Below, one piece after another: positions 18,274-27,787 of a stretch of DNA of 57,565 nt. Within the stretch, counting starts at the first letter, position 1. Each line of letters opens with the position of its first letter. Source of the DNA: Candidatus Nitrotoga sp. CP45 (GTDB lineage: Bacteria; Pseudomonadota; Gammaproteobacteria; Burkholderiales; Gallionellaceae). The stretch lies in NCBI GenBank assembly GCA_945874105.1, contig CAMCFJ010000016.1, forward strand, positions 1 to 57,565. The letters run 5' to 3'. The notes beneath the pieces were generated by a model. That model worked only from the letters and a program-made list of their open reading frames with translations. It was not told where the DNA came from and did no database searches. The position numbers were made by a program, and so were the translations under genes.

Positions 18274-19449
18274 ATGACTAGAGAAGACTTTAGCGAAATT
18301 GGGCATACAGGTGGAAAGGTCACTTTTACTATCGTCTGTAATGAAGACGGACATCTCCAGTATAAAATCGGATACTCCCATTCATCCCGACTACCGGCAA
18401 GCCTTGTTGGGATCTATGCTCACCCAGACGGGTTCGCGTGTGGAAACATAGTGATGGGGGGGATTGGGGATCCTTGGAATCCACCTCCCTTTCCAAATTG
18501 TATAGCTGTGATGATGGCATCTGACTCGCAGGGGAAATTCGGGCATGAGTGCCCGAACTGCAAAAAACATTTTCGCTCCGAAAGCATCCCCTCGCGATTT
18601 CCTTTAACCTGCCCCTATTGTGGCGTGAGAGTAGATTCATACCATTTCTTGACCCCACCACAGAAGTCATACATTTCACACTACATAGAGTCGTTGCACG
18701 CTGCTATCTACGAGGCTGAGCCCGGCTCTACCAGGGAAGTTGTTATTGATATGGATGTTCTGGCGGATTCGATATCGGATGAATCGAGACCGGACTTTTA
18801 TTACACATCGATCGCCCAGCAAACAGAATTTCGATGCTCCGCCTGTAATAGTTACAACGATATTCGTGGGAGGTATGGGTATTGCTCTTCATGCGGATGG
18901 AGAAATGCTGCAGAGCTTCAGCGCGTCGCGCTAGAAAAAATCCGAGAACGATTGGTGAGCGGCGAATTGTCTCCGTCTGACGTGGTTAAGCAATCAGTAT
19001 CAGAGTTTGATTCAACCGCGCGGAATTATGTAGATCAGCTGATCACACGTGTGCCGATGAAAGAATCAAGAAAAAATCAGCTAAGAGGACTGCTGTTTCA
19101 TAATCTTGACAAGTTCGAAAAGCTTTTGGCGAATTGTTTAGATATTGATTTACTGCATGGGATGTCAGCCAATCGCACGTTCGTTAAGAAGATGTTCTGT
19201 CGCCGACATGTCTATGAGCACGATGGCGGCGTTGCGACCCAACGATATGTTGAAAAAAGTGGAGACGTCGACCTTGCAAAAGGTGACTTGATTCGGGAAA
19301 CCGCGGAAAACGCACATAAGCTTATCGATTGCCTAAATCGCATGATTTCGACCTTCGAAAGTGATTTTCAGGAATTGTTCGAGCCGGAGGCATTTTGCAT
19401 TGAAATTGAGAATGAGCGCAGAAAACGAGTCAGAATGCGAAATGCTTAA
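18274..19449 (+). CDS. Double zinc-ribbon protein with C-terminal HEPN-like domain
   Basis: A 391-residue protein not assignable to a named gene. An N-terminal region of unknown fold (1-90) is followed by a CPNC/CPYC zinc ribbon (C93, C96, C113, C116). A second ribbon follows, CSAC/CSSC (C188, C191, C204, C207). From about 240 it is helical and includes RRHVYEHDGGVATQRYVEKSGD, which resembles the core of Apea-like HEPN domains. R311 and H316 give the Rx4H motif used by HEPN ribonucleases. The gene sits between a PIN-toxin pair and an HD-GYP gene and faces the latter, 23 bases apart. No strong ribosome site is seen. RNA binding or cleavage is an inference. Confidence 0.75.
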   Translation: MTREDFSEIGHTGGKVTFTIVCNEDGHLQYKIGYSHSSRLPASLVGIYAHPDGFACGNIVMGGIGDPWNPPPFPNCIAVMMASDSQGKFGHECPNCKKHFRSESIPSRFPLTCPYCGVRVDSYHFLTPPQKSYISHYIESLHAAIYEAEPGSTREVVIDMDVLADSISDESRPDFYYTSIAQQTEFRCSACNSYNDIRGRYGYCSSCGWRNAAELQRVALEKIRERLVSGELSPSDVVKQSVSEFDSTARNYVDQLITRVPMKESRKNQLRGLLFHNLDKFEKLLANCLDIDLLHGMSANRTFVKKMFCRRHVYEHDGGVATQRYVEKSGDVDLAKGDLIRETAENAHKLIDCLNRMISTFESDFQELFEPEAFCIEIENERRKRVRMRNA

Positions 19450-19472
19450 CTACACATATTTGGTAAAGGTTG

Positions 19473-20723
19473 TCAGTTGCCAAAGTGCCTTCGTACCATT
19501 TCCTTCATGAGGGCTCTCACTTCTGCCCCAGATGCGTGGATGGTTGTTTCGTAAACTTTGCTGGCGATGCTTGAGAACACCTTGAGCAGTTTCGGGTCGA
19601 AGTGGATGCCCGATCCTCTCTGAAGAACATCCATTACCTCATTCAGCGGGAGCGGATCCTTGTAGGGGCGTTTTGAACACAGGGCATCGAACACATCAAC
19701 AATAGCAAATATACGTGCAACTAAAGGGATGGCCTCACCGATTAACCCACGCGGATACCCTGAGCCGTCCCATTTTTCATGGTGGCAGGCTACCACTTCT
19801 CTAGCGCCATCCAGCCAGCCACCGCCGGTGATAATTTCTTCGCCCATGGCAACGTGAGTGCGCATCAAATCCATTTCATCATCGGTCAGCTTGCCTGGCT
19901 TGAGCAGAATCGCATCGGGAATCCCGATCTTTCCAGCATCGTGCAAAAAACTGCCGGCAATCAACGCTTGCATCCCGTCTCCCTTGATCCCGAGACTCTC
20001 GGCCAGTGTGCCTGAGATCCATGCCACACGATAGTTGTGCGCGCCCGTATTTGAATCACGCTTGGCAATCGCACGCCCCAGCGCTTCCATCATCGCAATA
20101 TGCGACTCAAGCACCTCTTGAGCTTTGCGTTGATTTTCGGAGGAGAGCCGAATCACGACGGGGTACAGCACACCACCACAAAGCAGTGATGCCAATCCCA
20201 CCATCAAGGCGACCGTAAGGGAATCCACCAGAATCTGTTTCCGCTGCCACGCAGGGACAAGACGGACACCTTCGAAGTAACCCGTCAGATTTCCATTCAC
20301 CTCCCGCAAGGGCGTAAACACCCGCAAAACCCTACGTCCTGAGGACAAATTCAAGCTTTCATACATGGAGGCTTGATACCGTGGGGGCGCGTGATGGTAG
20401 ATTTCCTGCTCTATCAATTGACCCTCAGCAGTCATGGCATCAGCCAGTTTGACCCCGCTTGAATCGTAGATTTCCGCAATTTCAAATAATCCCCCTGCCA
20501 AGGTACGTGCAGCTTTTTCGGCATCCATACCTTTCCCATGAGAGTCACCCTGGTGCATTAGCAGTCGGCGTGACTCTTCCCTGGCAAAAGAGACGATGCC
20601 TTTCTCGGCATCTTGACGCGATACGTACCAAGCCAGAGGGCTGGCAAAACTGGCAAGGGCCAGCGATACCATCGCAATCTTGAGTGCAACTTTGCGTTTG
20701 AAAGTGATCACGGCTAAATCCAA
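19473..20723 (-). CDS. Membrane-anchored HD-GYP domain phosphodiesterase
   Basis: A 416-residue protein with membrane helices at about 15-34 and 167-188 enclosing a periplasmic sensor region of about 130 residues. A short coiled linker (197-212) leads into an HD-GYP domain. The HD pair is at 251-252 (HDAGKIG), HHEKWDGSGYP carries the GYP triplet at 312-314, and DVFDALCSKRPYK follows. All signature residues are present, so hydrolysis of cyclic-di-GMP is expected. It would link an envelope signal to motility or attachment. Confidence 0.9.
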   Translation of the reverse strand: MDLAVITFKRKVALKIAMVSLALASFASPLAWYVSRQDAEKGIVSFAREESRRLLMHQGDSHGKGMDAEKAARTLAGGLFEIAEIYDSSGVKLADAMTAEGQLIEQEIYHHAPPRYQASMYESLNLSSGRRVLRVFTPLREVNGNLTGYFEGVRLVPAWQRKQILVDSLTVALMVGLASLLCGGVLYPVVIRLSSENQRKAQEVLESHIAMMEALGRAIAKRDSNTGAHNYRVAWISGTLAESLGIKGDGMQALIAGSFLHDAGKIGIPDAILLKPGKLTDDEMDLMRTHVAMGEEIITGGGWLDGAREVVACHHEKWDGSGYPRGLIGEAIPLVARIFAIVDVFDALCSKRPYKDPLPLNEVMDVLQRGSGIHFDPKLLKVFSSIASKVYETTIHASGAEVRALMKEMVRRHFGN

Positions 20724-20935
20724 TATATTTGGGTGCAGGCAAGCAATAAGTCGAGTGTAATTTTGCGGAAGCGTATGCAGATTGGATTATGAGCTTGCCC
20801 TTGTTTTTAGAATGCCAAACAACATTTCTTATACTGCCAGTTTTTGCTTAGCAAGCCAATCGACGTAGCACTCGGCGCACTGGCATATTCCGGTACGAAG
20901 TGGCAGCGTTCCGGTTGGATGTCCGTTAAGTGACA

Positions 20936-20949
20936 CCTGTGATTACAGG
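20936..20949. other. Short dyad in the gap between the HD-GYP and LonH-like genes
   Basis: CCTGT-GATT-ACAGG is a perfect five-base inverted repeat in the 363-base gap 20724-21086. A TATATT-like hexamer lies a few bases downstream, so it could be an operator for the plus-strand protease gene. I see no gene in this gap. Confidence 0.25.
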
Positions 20950-21086
20950 CTATATTTTAATAAAGGGGACGCTATCATTTTCATCCGTTACACGTGACAG
21001 CAGCACAACACCCCCCGACACAGAAACAATGCAATCCGGATTAATGGTTACAATTCGAAAATCCTGTGTTACTCCGTGGTGAAAAA

Positions 21087-23507
21087 ATGTTGATCTCAAA
21101 CCTGACTCCCGCCGATCTTCGCATCACCATCGATCCCGACACGCTTGGGTTCTCTAATACTGCAGAATTGCTGCCATATCCACTACCCTGGATCGGGCAG
21201 GAGCGCGCGGAAATGGCCGCCCGCTTTGGTCTTGGAATGGATCAGGCCAACTACAACCTGTTCGTGCTGGGTGAAGTTGGCAGCGGCCGCTCTTCGCTGC
21301 TCAGGCAAGCGATGCAGGCGACCGCCGCAAATAAGGCGGTGCCGCCCGACTTATGCTATCTGCACAACTTCGATACACCGGAAAGGCCGCAGGCTCTGTA
21401 TTTGCCAGCCGGGCAAGGACGCCTGCTGCGCCAACTTATGGTGCAAATGACGAAATCCCTGCCGACGGAAATACCGCAATGCTTGGCGGGGCAGAATTTC
21501 AAAGCCGAAAGCGGGCGCATTGAAAAATCCTACAAGGAAGAAGAAAGCAAAAACTTTGCCGAGCTTGAGGCCTATGCCGAAACCCGCAAGTTCGCTATTC
21601 AGCGTGAGGCAGGTCACATGGTTTTTACTATGCTGGGCGACAAGGGGCACGTTCTTTCCGAGGATGAAGTGCTTGCCTTGCCGAAAGAACACCGGACCGA
21701 GATAGAGCAGGCCGAGCAGGAACTGCGCGCGAAGATTACCAGCTACTTCGAGAAAACCCGGCCACTGGAACGCGTTATGAACGATGCCTTGGCAGCGTTG
21801 CGGCGCCAAATGGTGAAGCCGTTGTTGAATCATGAATTTCAGGGAATCAGGGACGGGTTGAAAAAGGAGATCCAAGATGACGTCAAGCTTGGCGCATATC
21901 TGGAGCAGGTCATGCAGGACGTACTCGACCATCTGGAGCAGTTCAAGGTTTCCGATACCGACGAGGAAAGTCGGCAAGAGGCATTAAGCAAAGTATTGTC
22001 CCGATACCGGGTTAACCTGGTAGTGGACAATGGCGGCCTGAGCGCTGCGCCGGTAATCGTTGAAGATAACCCGTTGTTCCACTCACTGTTCGGCAACATT
22101 GAATATCAGAACGAAAATGATGCGTTGGTAACTGATTTTACCCGCATCCGCGCTGGCAGCCTGCACAAAGCGCACGGGGGCTTTCTCATGCTGCATCTAC
22201 GCGATCTGCTGACCGATGATATGGTGTGGGAGAAGCTGCGGCGCTTGTTGCGCAGCGGCAAGCTACAAATCGAAGAACCGGGTACAGGTCTCACACCGAT
22301 TGCGGCCGTTTCGCTCGAACCCGAGGCGGTGAATGTTGAAGTCAAAATAATTTTGATCGGTTCGCGCGAACAGTATTATGAGTTGCAGGAGGGGGATCCG
22401 GATTTCGCACGCCGCTTTCAGGTCAAAGTAGACTTTGCCGAAAGTTTTTTATCCAGCGCTGAAACCCGCCGCGCTTCGTCAATTTTTATCGCCCACGCTT
22501 GCCAGGAGCTGGGGCTGCCCCATTTTTCCGCCGCCGCCGTAGCTTGTCTGCTAGAGGATTCCCACCGCGAAACGGATGATCAATCTCGCCAAAGCGCGAT
22601 CTTCGCCCGCACCGAGTCGCTGATAATGGAAAGTGCCGCGCTCTGCCGCGCACGCGCCGGTCTTCTGGTCGAGGTAGCAGATGTAGAGGCTGCACTTCGT
22701 GCGCGCATCTTGCGTCACGATTACCCCGCTCAGCGCTTGCAAGAATCCATAGCAGAAGGTGATGTGCTGATCACGGTACACGGTGAAAAAGTGGGCCAAC
22801 TCAACGGTCTTTCCCAGATAGATCTGGGCGATTACCGATTTGGATTTCCATTACGAATCACGGCGCGCACCTTTGCCGGTGAAGATGGTTTGCTCAATAT
22901 TGGACGCGAGGTGGAAATGTCCGGGCCGATCCACGATAAGGGCGTGTTCATTTTGCAGAACCACATGTCCGCCTTATTTGCTCATATTGCACCGCTCGCG
23001 CTTAATGCATCCATTGTGTTTGAACAGGATTATTACGGTGTGGAGGGTGATTCTGCTTCCTGCGCCGAACTTTATGCTTTGCTTTCATCCTTGTCGGGCC
23101 TGCCTCTCAAGCAAGGTATCGCTGTTACCGGCGCGGTCAATCAGCACGGAGAAGTGTTGCCGGTGGGTGGTATTAACGAAAAAATCGAAGGTTACTTTCG
23201 TGTCTGCGAAACGGCCGGATTGGACGGCAACCAAGGTGTGCTGATTCCACACCGTAACCGCCGCCACCTGATGCTGGAACACAAGGTCATTGAAGCCGTC
23301 GCCAGCGGTTTATTTCATATCTACACTGCGGAGCACACGAACGAAGGCATAGAGCTACTCACCGGTCTCCCGGTCGGCATCGCGAACGGGACGGGTAATT
23401 ATCCTTATGACAGCGTGCTGGGCCATGCCCAGAAAACCTTGCTGGCCTATCGCCGCGCCTGCCAAGTGCTGGATCATCCGAAGGAAGGACGCAAGCATTT
23501 GCGCTGA
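21087..23507 (+). CDS. Lon-related ATP-dependent protease (LonH/YcbZ-like)
   Basis: An 806-residue protein from the ATG behind GGTGAAAA; an in-frame GTG seven codons upstream is less likely. It starts with an AAA-type domain with Walker-A-like GEVGSGRSSLL, where arginine replaces the usual lysine. A long helical insertion (about 150-300) follows, then the second part of the ATPase region and a C-terminal Lon protease domain. The catalytic dyad is S656 in GDSASCAE and K699 in GGINEKIEGYF, spaced 43 residues as in LonA. GDSAS and PVGGINEKIEG match the YcbZ type. It is a cytosolic protease whose substrates are not evident. Confidence 0.88.
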   Translation: MLISNLTPADLRITIDPDTLGFSNTAELLPYPLPWIGQERAEMAARFGLGMDQANYNLFVLGEVGSGRSSLLRQAMQATAANKAVPPDLCYLHNFDTPERPQALYLPAGQGRLLRQLMVQMTKSLPTEIPQCLAGQNFKAESGRIEKSYKEEESKNFAELEAYAETRKFAIQREAGHMVFTMLGDKGHVLSEDEVLALPKEHRTEIEQAEQELRAKITSYFEKTRPLERVMNDALAALRRQMVKPLLNHEFQGIRDGLKKEIQDDVKLGAYLEQVMQDVLDHLEQFKVSDTDEESRQEALSKVLSRYRVNLVVDNGGLSAAPVIVEDNPLFHSLFGNIEYQNENDALVTDFTRIRAGSLHKAHGGFLMLHLRDLLTDDMVWEKLRRLLRSGKLQIEEPGTGLTPIAAVSLEPEAVNVEVKIILIGSREQYYELQEGDPDFARRFQVKVDFAESFLSSAETRRASSIFIAHACQELGLPHFSAAAVACLLEDSHRETDDQSRQSAIFARTESLIMESAALCRARAGLLVEVADVEAALRARILRHDYPAQRLQESIAEGDVLITVHGEKVGQLNGLSQIDLGDYRFGFPLRITARTFAGEDGLLNIGREVEMSGPIHDKGVFILQNHMSALFAHIAPLALNASIVFEQDYYGVEGDSASCAELYALLSSLSGLPLKQGIAVTGAVNQHGEVLPVGGINEKIEGYFRVCETAGLDGNQGVLIPHRNRRHLMLEHKVIEAVASGLFHIYTAEHTNEGIELLTGLPVGIANGTGNYPYDSVLGHAQKTLLAYRRACQVLDHPKEGRKHLR

Positions 23508-23668
23508 ATAACGGCAGCAGGCTTCAATTGCCGGCATTGGGCGAGTTGCGTTAAGCGGTTTGCACCAGCCCCCCAAAAAAATCCACATCCCATGGTTAGT
23601 CGTAAATGTGTGAAAATAGCGACTGCAAATCGGGCATTTAAATAAATTCTATTAATAAAGGCGATAAA

Positions 23669-23821
23669 TTGGTACAACCTAATTTTCAATTCGAAAAGCG
23701 TCAAAAAGAATTAGCCAAGAAAAAAAAGAAGGAAGAAAAAAAGCAGCGCAAACTAGACGATAAAACACCGCCTTCGTCAGACCAATCCGGTCACGCTGAC
23801 GATGAAAGCTCGTCCACCTAA
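23669..23821 (+). CDS. Small lysine-rich conserved protein with TTG start
   Basis: A 50-residue protein starting at TTG behind AAAGGCG. The sequence QPNFQFEKRQKELAKKKKKEEKKQRKLDD is highly charged and probably one helix, followed by a Ser/Asp tail. Short proteins of this pattern (NFxFEKRQKELAKKKKKEEK) occur in many beta- and gammaproteobacteria without a known function. It lies 161 bases after the LonH-like gene. No other start fits the pattern. Confidence 0.65.
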   Translation: MVQPNFQFEKRQKELAKKKKKEEKKQRKLDDKTPPSSDQSGHADDESSST

Positions 23822-23881
23822 ATCAGTACAACACCGCTTTCGGCAAGTCTGAGGCTGGCTTGCCGGCAAAGCGTGAATGTA

Positions 23882-24643
23882 ATGCCTGACACCTACACTG
23901 ATTGCCCCAAGTGCGGATACAAGTTTCCGCAACCCTTACCGAGTAATGCCGCTTGCCCTGCCTGCGGCATTTATTTTTTTAAGTGGCAATCTTCAACAGA
24001 AGTCCCCGATATTTACGATGCCGAGCCGGGCACGACCACTCGCAGTTGGCACAATCGCTTGCAAGATTTTCTCGCTCCCAAGGAACAGATGGAGAAGCTG
24101 TCTTTCTATGGGCGTAGTCTGCTGCTCGTACTTCTTGCATGGTGGAGCTGGAAACTGTTTGCTTACGATTACCGCAGCGGCGAGATAGGCGGCTCCTTCA
24201 TGCACAACATCCTGCTCCCCATCCACGAGGCCGGGCACGTGTTGTTTATGCCCTTCGGCCAGTGGCTCACCATTCTCGGCGGCAGCCTGTTCCAGATGGC
24301 ATTACCTGGCGGAATTGCCATCGCCTTTATCTGGATAAATCGCGATAATTTCGGCGCAGCGATCGGGCTATGGTGGACGAGTATCAGCTTGATAGACCTT
24401 GCGCCTTACATTTATGATGCACTGCGGCCACAATTAATTTTGCTCGGAGGTAGCGTCGGCGAAGACGGCCCGCACGACTGGATATATTTGCTCGACAGCT
24501 TGGGTCAACGCTCCAATGCTCAGCACTGGGGTGCGATGGCACATACGCTTGGCGGCTTGGTTATGCTTGCCGCGCTGAGTTGGGCAAGTGCCGTGTTGTG
24601 GCGGCAACGATTGAAATTAAGCAATTCTTCGAGCGCCGACTAG
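23882..24643 (+). CDS. Zinc-ribbon membrane protein with HEAGH metalloprotease-like motif
   Basis: A 253-residue protein beginning with a zinc ribbon (C8, C11, C25, C28). Hydrophobic helices follow near 80-94, 120-150, 155-175 and 220-240. PIHEAGHVLF gives H115, E116 and H119, the HExxH pattern of intramembrane M50 peptidases; LIDLAPYIYDA near 170 could supply the third metal ligand. A membrane-embedded metallopeptidase is the best reading, with no known substrate. GTG at 23873 is an alternative start three codons earlier. It converges with yaeQ, six bases apart. Confidence 0.7.
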   Translation: MPDTYTDCPKCGYKFPQPLPSNAACPACGIYFFKWQSSTEVPDIYDAEPGTTTRSWHNRLQDFLAPKEQMEKLSFYGRSLLLVLLAWWSWKLFAYDYRSGEIGGSFMHNILLPIHEAGHVLFMPFGQWLTILGGSLFQMALPGGIAIAFIWINRDNFGAAIGLWWTSISLIDLAPYIYDALRPQLILLGGSVGEDGPHDWIYLLDSLGQRSNAQHWGAMAHTLGGLVMLAALSWASAVLWRQRLKLSNSSSAD

Positions 24644-24649
24644 CTGCGC

Positions 24650-25207
24650 TCAATGCCCGCGAGTGGACGGACCTTTTAGCAATACCCGTTCCACTTGCGC
24701 ACTGTCATTCCCATCGCTCAACCATACCTGTCCATCTTGAATGGTGCATTGCAATTGCATGTTGCGCTGAGCCAGCTTGGCGATGGCGCGCGTACTTTCA
24801 ATTGGCAGGTTAATCACGCTCAGATTCTTGAGCCGTTCGAATTGACTGCTGTTTTGTGCGAACCACATATCTGCGACGCGACCGCCATAGGTGTAAACAA
24901 TCACTTGATTGGAGCGGCCACAGGCTTTACGTATTAGTTTTTCGTCGGGAAGCCCGACGTCTATCCACAACTCAATCGCACCCGTTAAATCTTTCCGCCA
25001 CAAATCTGCCTCATCATCAGCGGTCATCCCCTGGCCGAATTCCAGATATTCATGGGCATGCAACGCAAAGGCCAACAACCGCACCATCATGCGCTCGTCT
25101 GTTTCAGAAGGGTGTCGTGCAAGCGTAAGCACATGATCCTGGTAATAGTGACGCTCCATATCCGCGATTTGCAGATTGGCTTTGAAGATGGTTGCTTTAA
25201 TAGCCAT
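24650..25207 (-). CDS. yaeQ: YaeQ family protein
   Basis: A 185-residue protein matching YaeQ along its whole length: MAIKATIFKANLQIADMERHYYQ at the start, HPSETDERMMVRLLAFALHA, and GLPDEKLIRKACGRS. YaeQ has a PD-(D/E)XK nuclease-like fold, but its cellular job is unsettled. It is transcribed with arfB upstream, 43 bases apart, as in several proteobacteria. Confidence 0.93.
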   Translation of the reverse strand: MAIKATIFKANLQIADMERHYYQDHVLTLARHPSETDERMMVRLLAFALHAHEYLEFGQGMTADDEADLWRKDLTGAIELWIDVGLPDEKLIRKACGRSNQVIVYTYGGRVADMWFAQNSSQFERLKNLSVINLPIESTRAIAKLAQRNMQLQCTIQDGQVWLSDGNDSAQVERVLLKGPSTRGH

Positions 25208-25250
25208 ATAGTTCCTGGATCCGTCTCATGCAGAAGTAGGCTCTGCCAAA

Positions 25251-25664
25251 TTATTCCATCACCCGGCCACGCATACTTTTAGTGACACCATGCCTGGCTT
25301 TGCTATCCATACGCTTTCTCTGCGAACTGCGCGTAGGTTTTGTTGCGCGACGAACGGCGGGCAACACCGCGATGCTCTGCACCAACTCTTTCAAGCGTCG
25401 CAATGCCTCACCACGATTCATTTCCTGACTGCGAAATTCCTGCGCCTTGATAATCACCACGCCGTCTTTGGTGATGCGGTGATCATGCAGTTCAAGGAGC
25501 CGCGCTTTAAATGCTTCCGGCAACGATGAGGCATTGATGTCGAAACGCAGATGCACAGCGCTGGAAACCTTGTTGACGTTCTGTCCGCCCGCTCCCTGCG
25601 CACGCACGGCAGTTAATTCGATCTCATGATCAGCAATGGTAACGTTGTGGGAGATATACAGCAT
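25251..25664 (-). CDS. arfB: Peptidyl-tRNA hydrolase ArfB, ribosome rescue
   Basis: A 137-residue protein with a catalytic GGQ at 26-28 inside RAQGAGGQNVNKVSSAVHLRFD. It ends in a basic tail (SSQRKRMDSKARHGVTKSMRGR) that enters the empty mRNA channel of stalled ribosomes. ArfB (YaeJ) frees ribosomes stuck on mRNAs lacking a stop codon. It lies between a small S4-domain gene and yaeQ on the same strand. Confidence 0.95.
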   Translation of the reverse strand: MLYISHNVTIADHEIELTAVRAQGAGGQNVNKVSSAVHLRFDINASSLPEAFKARLLELHDHRITKDGVVIIKAQEFRSQEMNRGEALRRLKELVQSIAVLPAVRRATKPTRSSQRKRMDSKARHGVTKSMRGRVME

Positions 25665-25669
25665 GAAAT

Positions 25670-25897
25670 TTATGCAAGCACTGTGATGCGCACGTCGCCC
25701 AAGGTCACCACTGACCCTGCACGTATTTTGCAGGTTTTGCGCAATTCCACATTTCCGTCCACCGACACCACGCCTGCCGCGACCAGTACCTTGCCCGCTC
25801 CGCCGCTATCGCACACACCAACCATTTTAAGCAGTTGGTTGAGTTCGACAAATTCGCCGTTAAGCTTGAATTCAAATTGTTGCATAGAAATCTTCAT
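25670..25897 (-). CDS. S4-like RNA-binding protein (YbcJ family)
   Basis: A 75-residue protein with the YbcJ pattern: FELNGEFVELNQLLKMVGVCDSGGAGKVLVAAG is the S4-like alpha-L motif, followed by VDGNVELRKTCKIRAGSVV. Such proteins bind RNA; the target is unknown. It ends five bases before arfB, so the two translation-linked genes are co-transcribed. Confidence 0.88.
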   Translation of the reverse strand: MKISMQQFEFKLNGEFVELNQLLKMVGVCDSGGAGKVLVAAGVVSVDGNVELRKTCKIRAGSVVTLGDVRITVLA

Positions 25898-26055
25898 AGT
25901 AGAAAATCGACTAGAGGGTACCTCTAAAAATTTAGAGTTCTAAACAAGACTAGGCGCGAATAAAAAATGTTGACGCAGCATATAATTGATATGTAAGGAA
26001 ACATTTTTTGTGAGCAACAAAGTATTGTGACGAAATCTGAATTTGTAGAGGCGCC

Positions 26056-27711
26056 CTACAGCTTCACCGCATGTTCGCGCGTAGTATGGAAAACTACTTT
26101 TGGCCAGCGTTCCTGGGTGAGCTTGAGGTTGACGCTGTTCGGTGCGAGATAGGCCATGTTGCTGGCGGCATCGTAGGCGACGTTGTGCGACAGGGCCTTT
26201 TCAAAATCGGCGAGCATTTTTTTGTCGTCACACGTAACCCAGCGCGCGCTTGTGGTATTGGTGCCGTCGAATACCGCATCCACGCCGTATTCGCCCATCA
26301 AGCGGCTGGCCACTACATCGAACTGCAGTACGCCGACCGCGCCCAGAATTAAATCACCACCACTAACTGGCTTGAATACTTGTACCGCACCCTCCTCTCC
26401 AAGCTGCTGCAAACCTTTATGCAGCTGCTTGACCTTGATCGGGTTCCGGATGCGCACGGAGCGGAAGAAATCTGGCGCGAAATAAGGAATACCTGTGAAC
26501 TGCAATAGCTCGCCTTCGGAAAAGCTGTCGCCGATCTGCATGTTGCCGTGGTTGGGTAGGCCGATGATGTCACCGGCGTAAGCTTCCTCTACCTGCTCAC
26601 GGCTGGAGGCCATAAAGGTGACCACGTTGGACACACGAATTTCGCGGTTAATACGCAAATGCTTGATCTTCATGCCACGCTCGAAGCGCCCGGAGCAAAC
26701 ACGCAAGAAGGCGATGCGGTCACGGTGATTCGCGTCCATGTTGGCTTGAATCTTGAACACGAAGCCGGTAAAAGCCGCCTCGTTAGGTGCAACAACACGT
26801 ACAGTGGCATCGCGTGCGCACGGCGCCGGCGCCCAATCCAACAGGGCGTTGAGAATTTCGCGCACGCCGAAGTTGTTGATAGCGGAGCCGAAGAAAACGG
26901 GGGTTTGCGTGCCGGCCAGAAACGCGGCCAGATCAAAAGGATGAGAAGCGCCATGCAGTAGTTCAACTTCTGCTTTAAGCCGTTCTATTTCCAGTGGGAA
27001 CATTTCTGCAAGGCGCGGGTTATCGATGCCCTTAACTACTTCAAAATCCTGATCGGCGCGTTCTTCGCCCGCCGCGAACAGTAAAATCTCGTCGCGCAAT
27101 AAGTGATAGACGCCCCGAAAAGTCTTGCCCATCCCTAGCGGCCAAGTCACCGGTGCACACTGGATATTAAGGACCGACTCAACCTCATCCAGCAATTCCA
27201 CCGGGTCGCGTGTTTCACGATCCATCTTGTTGATGAAAGTTATGATGGGGGTGTTGCGCATCCGGCACACGTTGAGCAATTTGATGGTTTGCGTTTCCAC
27301 GCCCTTGGCCGCGTCAATAACCATAAGCGCGGAATCTACAGCGGTGAGCACGCGATAGGTGTCTTCGGAAAAATCCTGGTGGCCGGGGGTATCGAGCAGA
27401 TTGACTACATGGTTGCGATATTCGAACTGCATCACTGAGCTGGCGACAGAAATGCCGCGTTGCTTCTCGATATCCATCCAGTCGGACGTTGCGTGGCGAC
27501 CGCTCTTGCGTGCCTTCACCGTACCCGCCAATTGAATCGCGCCGGAAAACAGCAGTAATTTTTCAGTCAGCGTGGTTTTGCCCGCATCCGGGTGGGAGAT
27601 GATGCCGAAGGTGCGGCGGCGCGCCACTTCGCGCGTGATTAAATCACGTGCGACAGGTGCGGGTGCGTCAACTACTTGCAGTACAGGCTGTGTTACAGAA
27701 TCCGTTGCCAT
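26056..27711 (-). CDS. prfC: Peptide chain release factor 3
   Basis: A 551-residue translational GTPase. [15 protein letters not shown] is the P-loop, [14 protein letters not shown] the G3 region, and [10 protein letters not shown] the G4. Domains II and III follow to a normal RF3 length. RF3 removes RF1 and RF2 from ribosomes after termination. It is on the same strand as ychJ, with a palindromic repeat element in the gap. Confidence 0.97.
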   Translation of the reverse strand: MATDSVTQPVLQVVDAPAPVARDLITREVARRRTFGIISHPDAGKTTLTEKLLLFSGAIQLAGTVKARKSGRHATSDWMDIEKQRGISVASSVMQFEYRNHVVNLLDTPGHQDFSEDTYRVLTAVDSALMVIDAAKGVETQTIKLLNVCRMRNTPIITFINKMDRETRDPVELLDEVESVLNIQCAPVTWPLGMGKTFRGVYHLLRDEILLFAAGEERADQDFEVVKGIDNPRLAEMFPLEIERLKAEVELLHGASHPFDLAAFLAGTQTPVFFGSAINNFGVREILNALLDWAPAPCARDATVRVVAPNEAAFTGFVFKIQANMDANHRDRIAFLRVCSGRFERGMKIKHLRINREIRVSNVVTFMASSREQVEEAYAGDIIGLPNHGNMQIGDSFSEGELLQFTGIPYFAPDFFRSVRIRNPIKVKQLHKGLQQLGEEGAVQVFKPVSGGDLILGAVGVLQFDVVASRLMGEYGVDAVFDGTNTTSARWVTCDDKKMLADFEKALSHNVAYDAASNMAYLAPNSVNLKLTQERWPKVVFHTTREHAVKL

Positions 27712-27787
27712 GATGAATGTTCTCGCGAAAATATGTATACCAATAAATTAAATACTTCTAACCAGCTCTAAAATACCGGGACTAATT

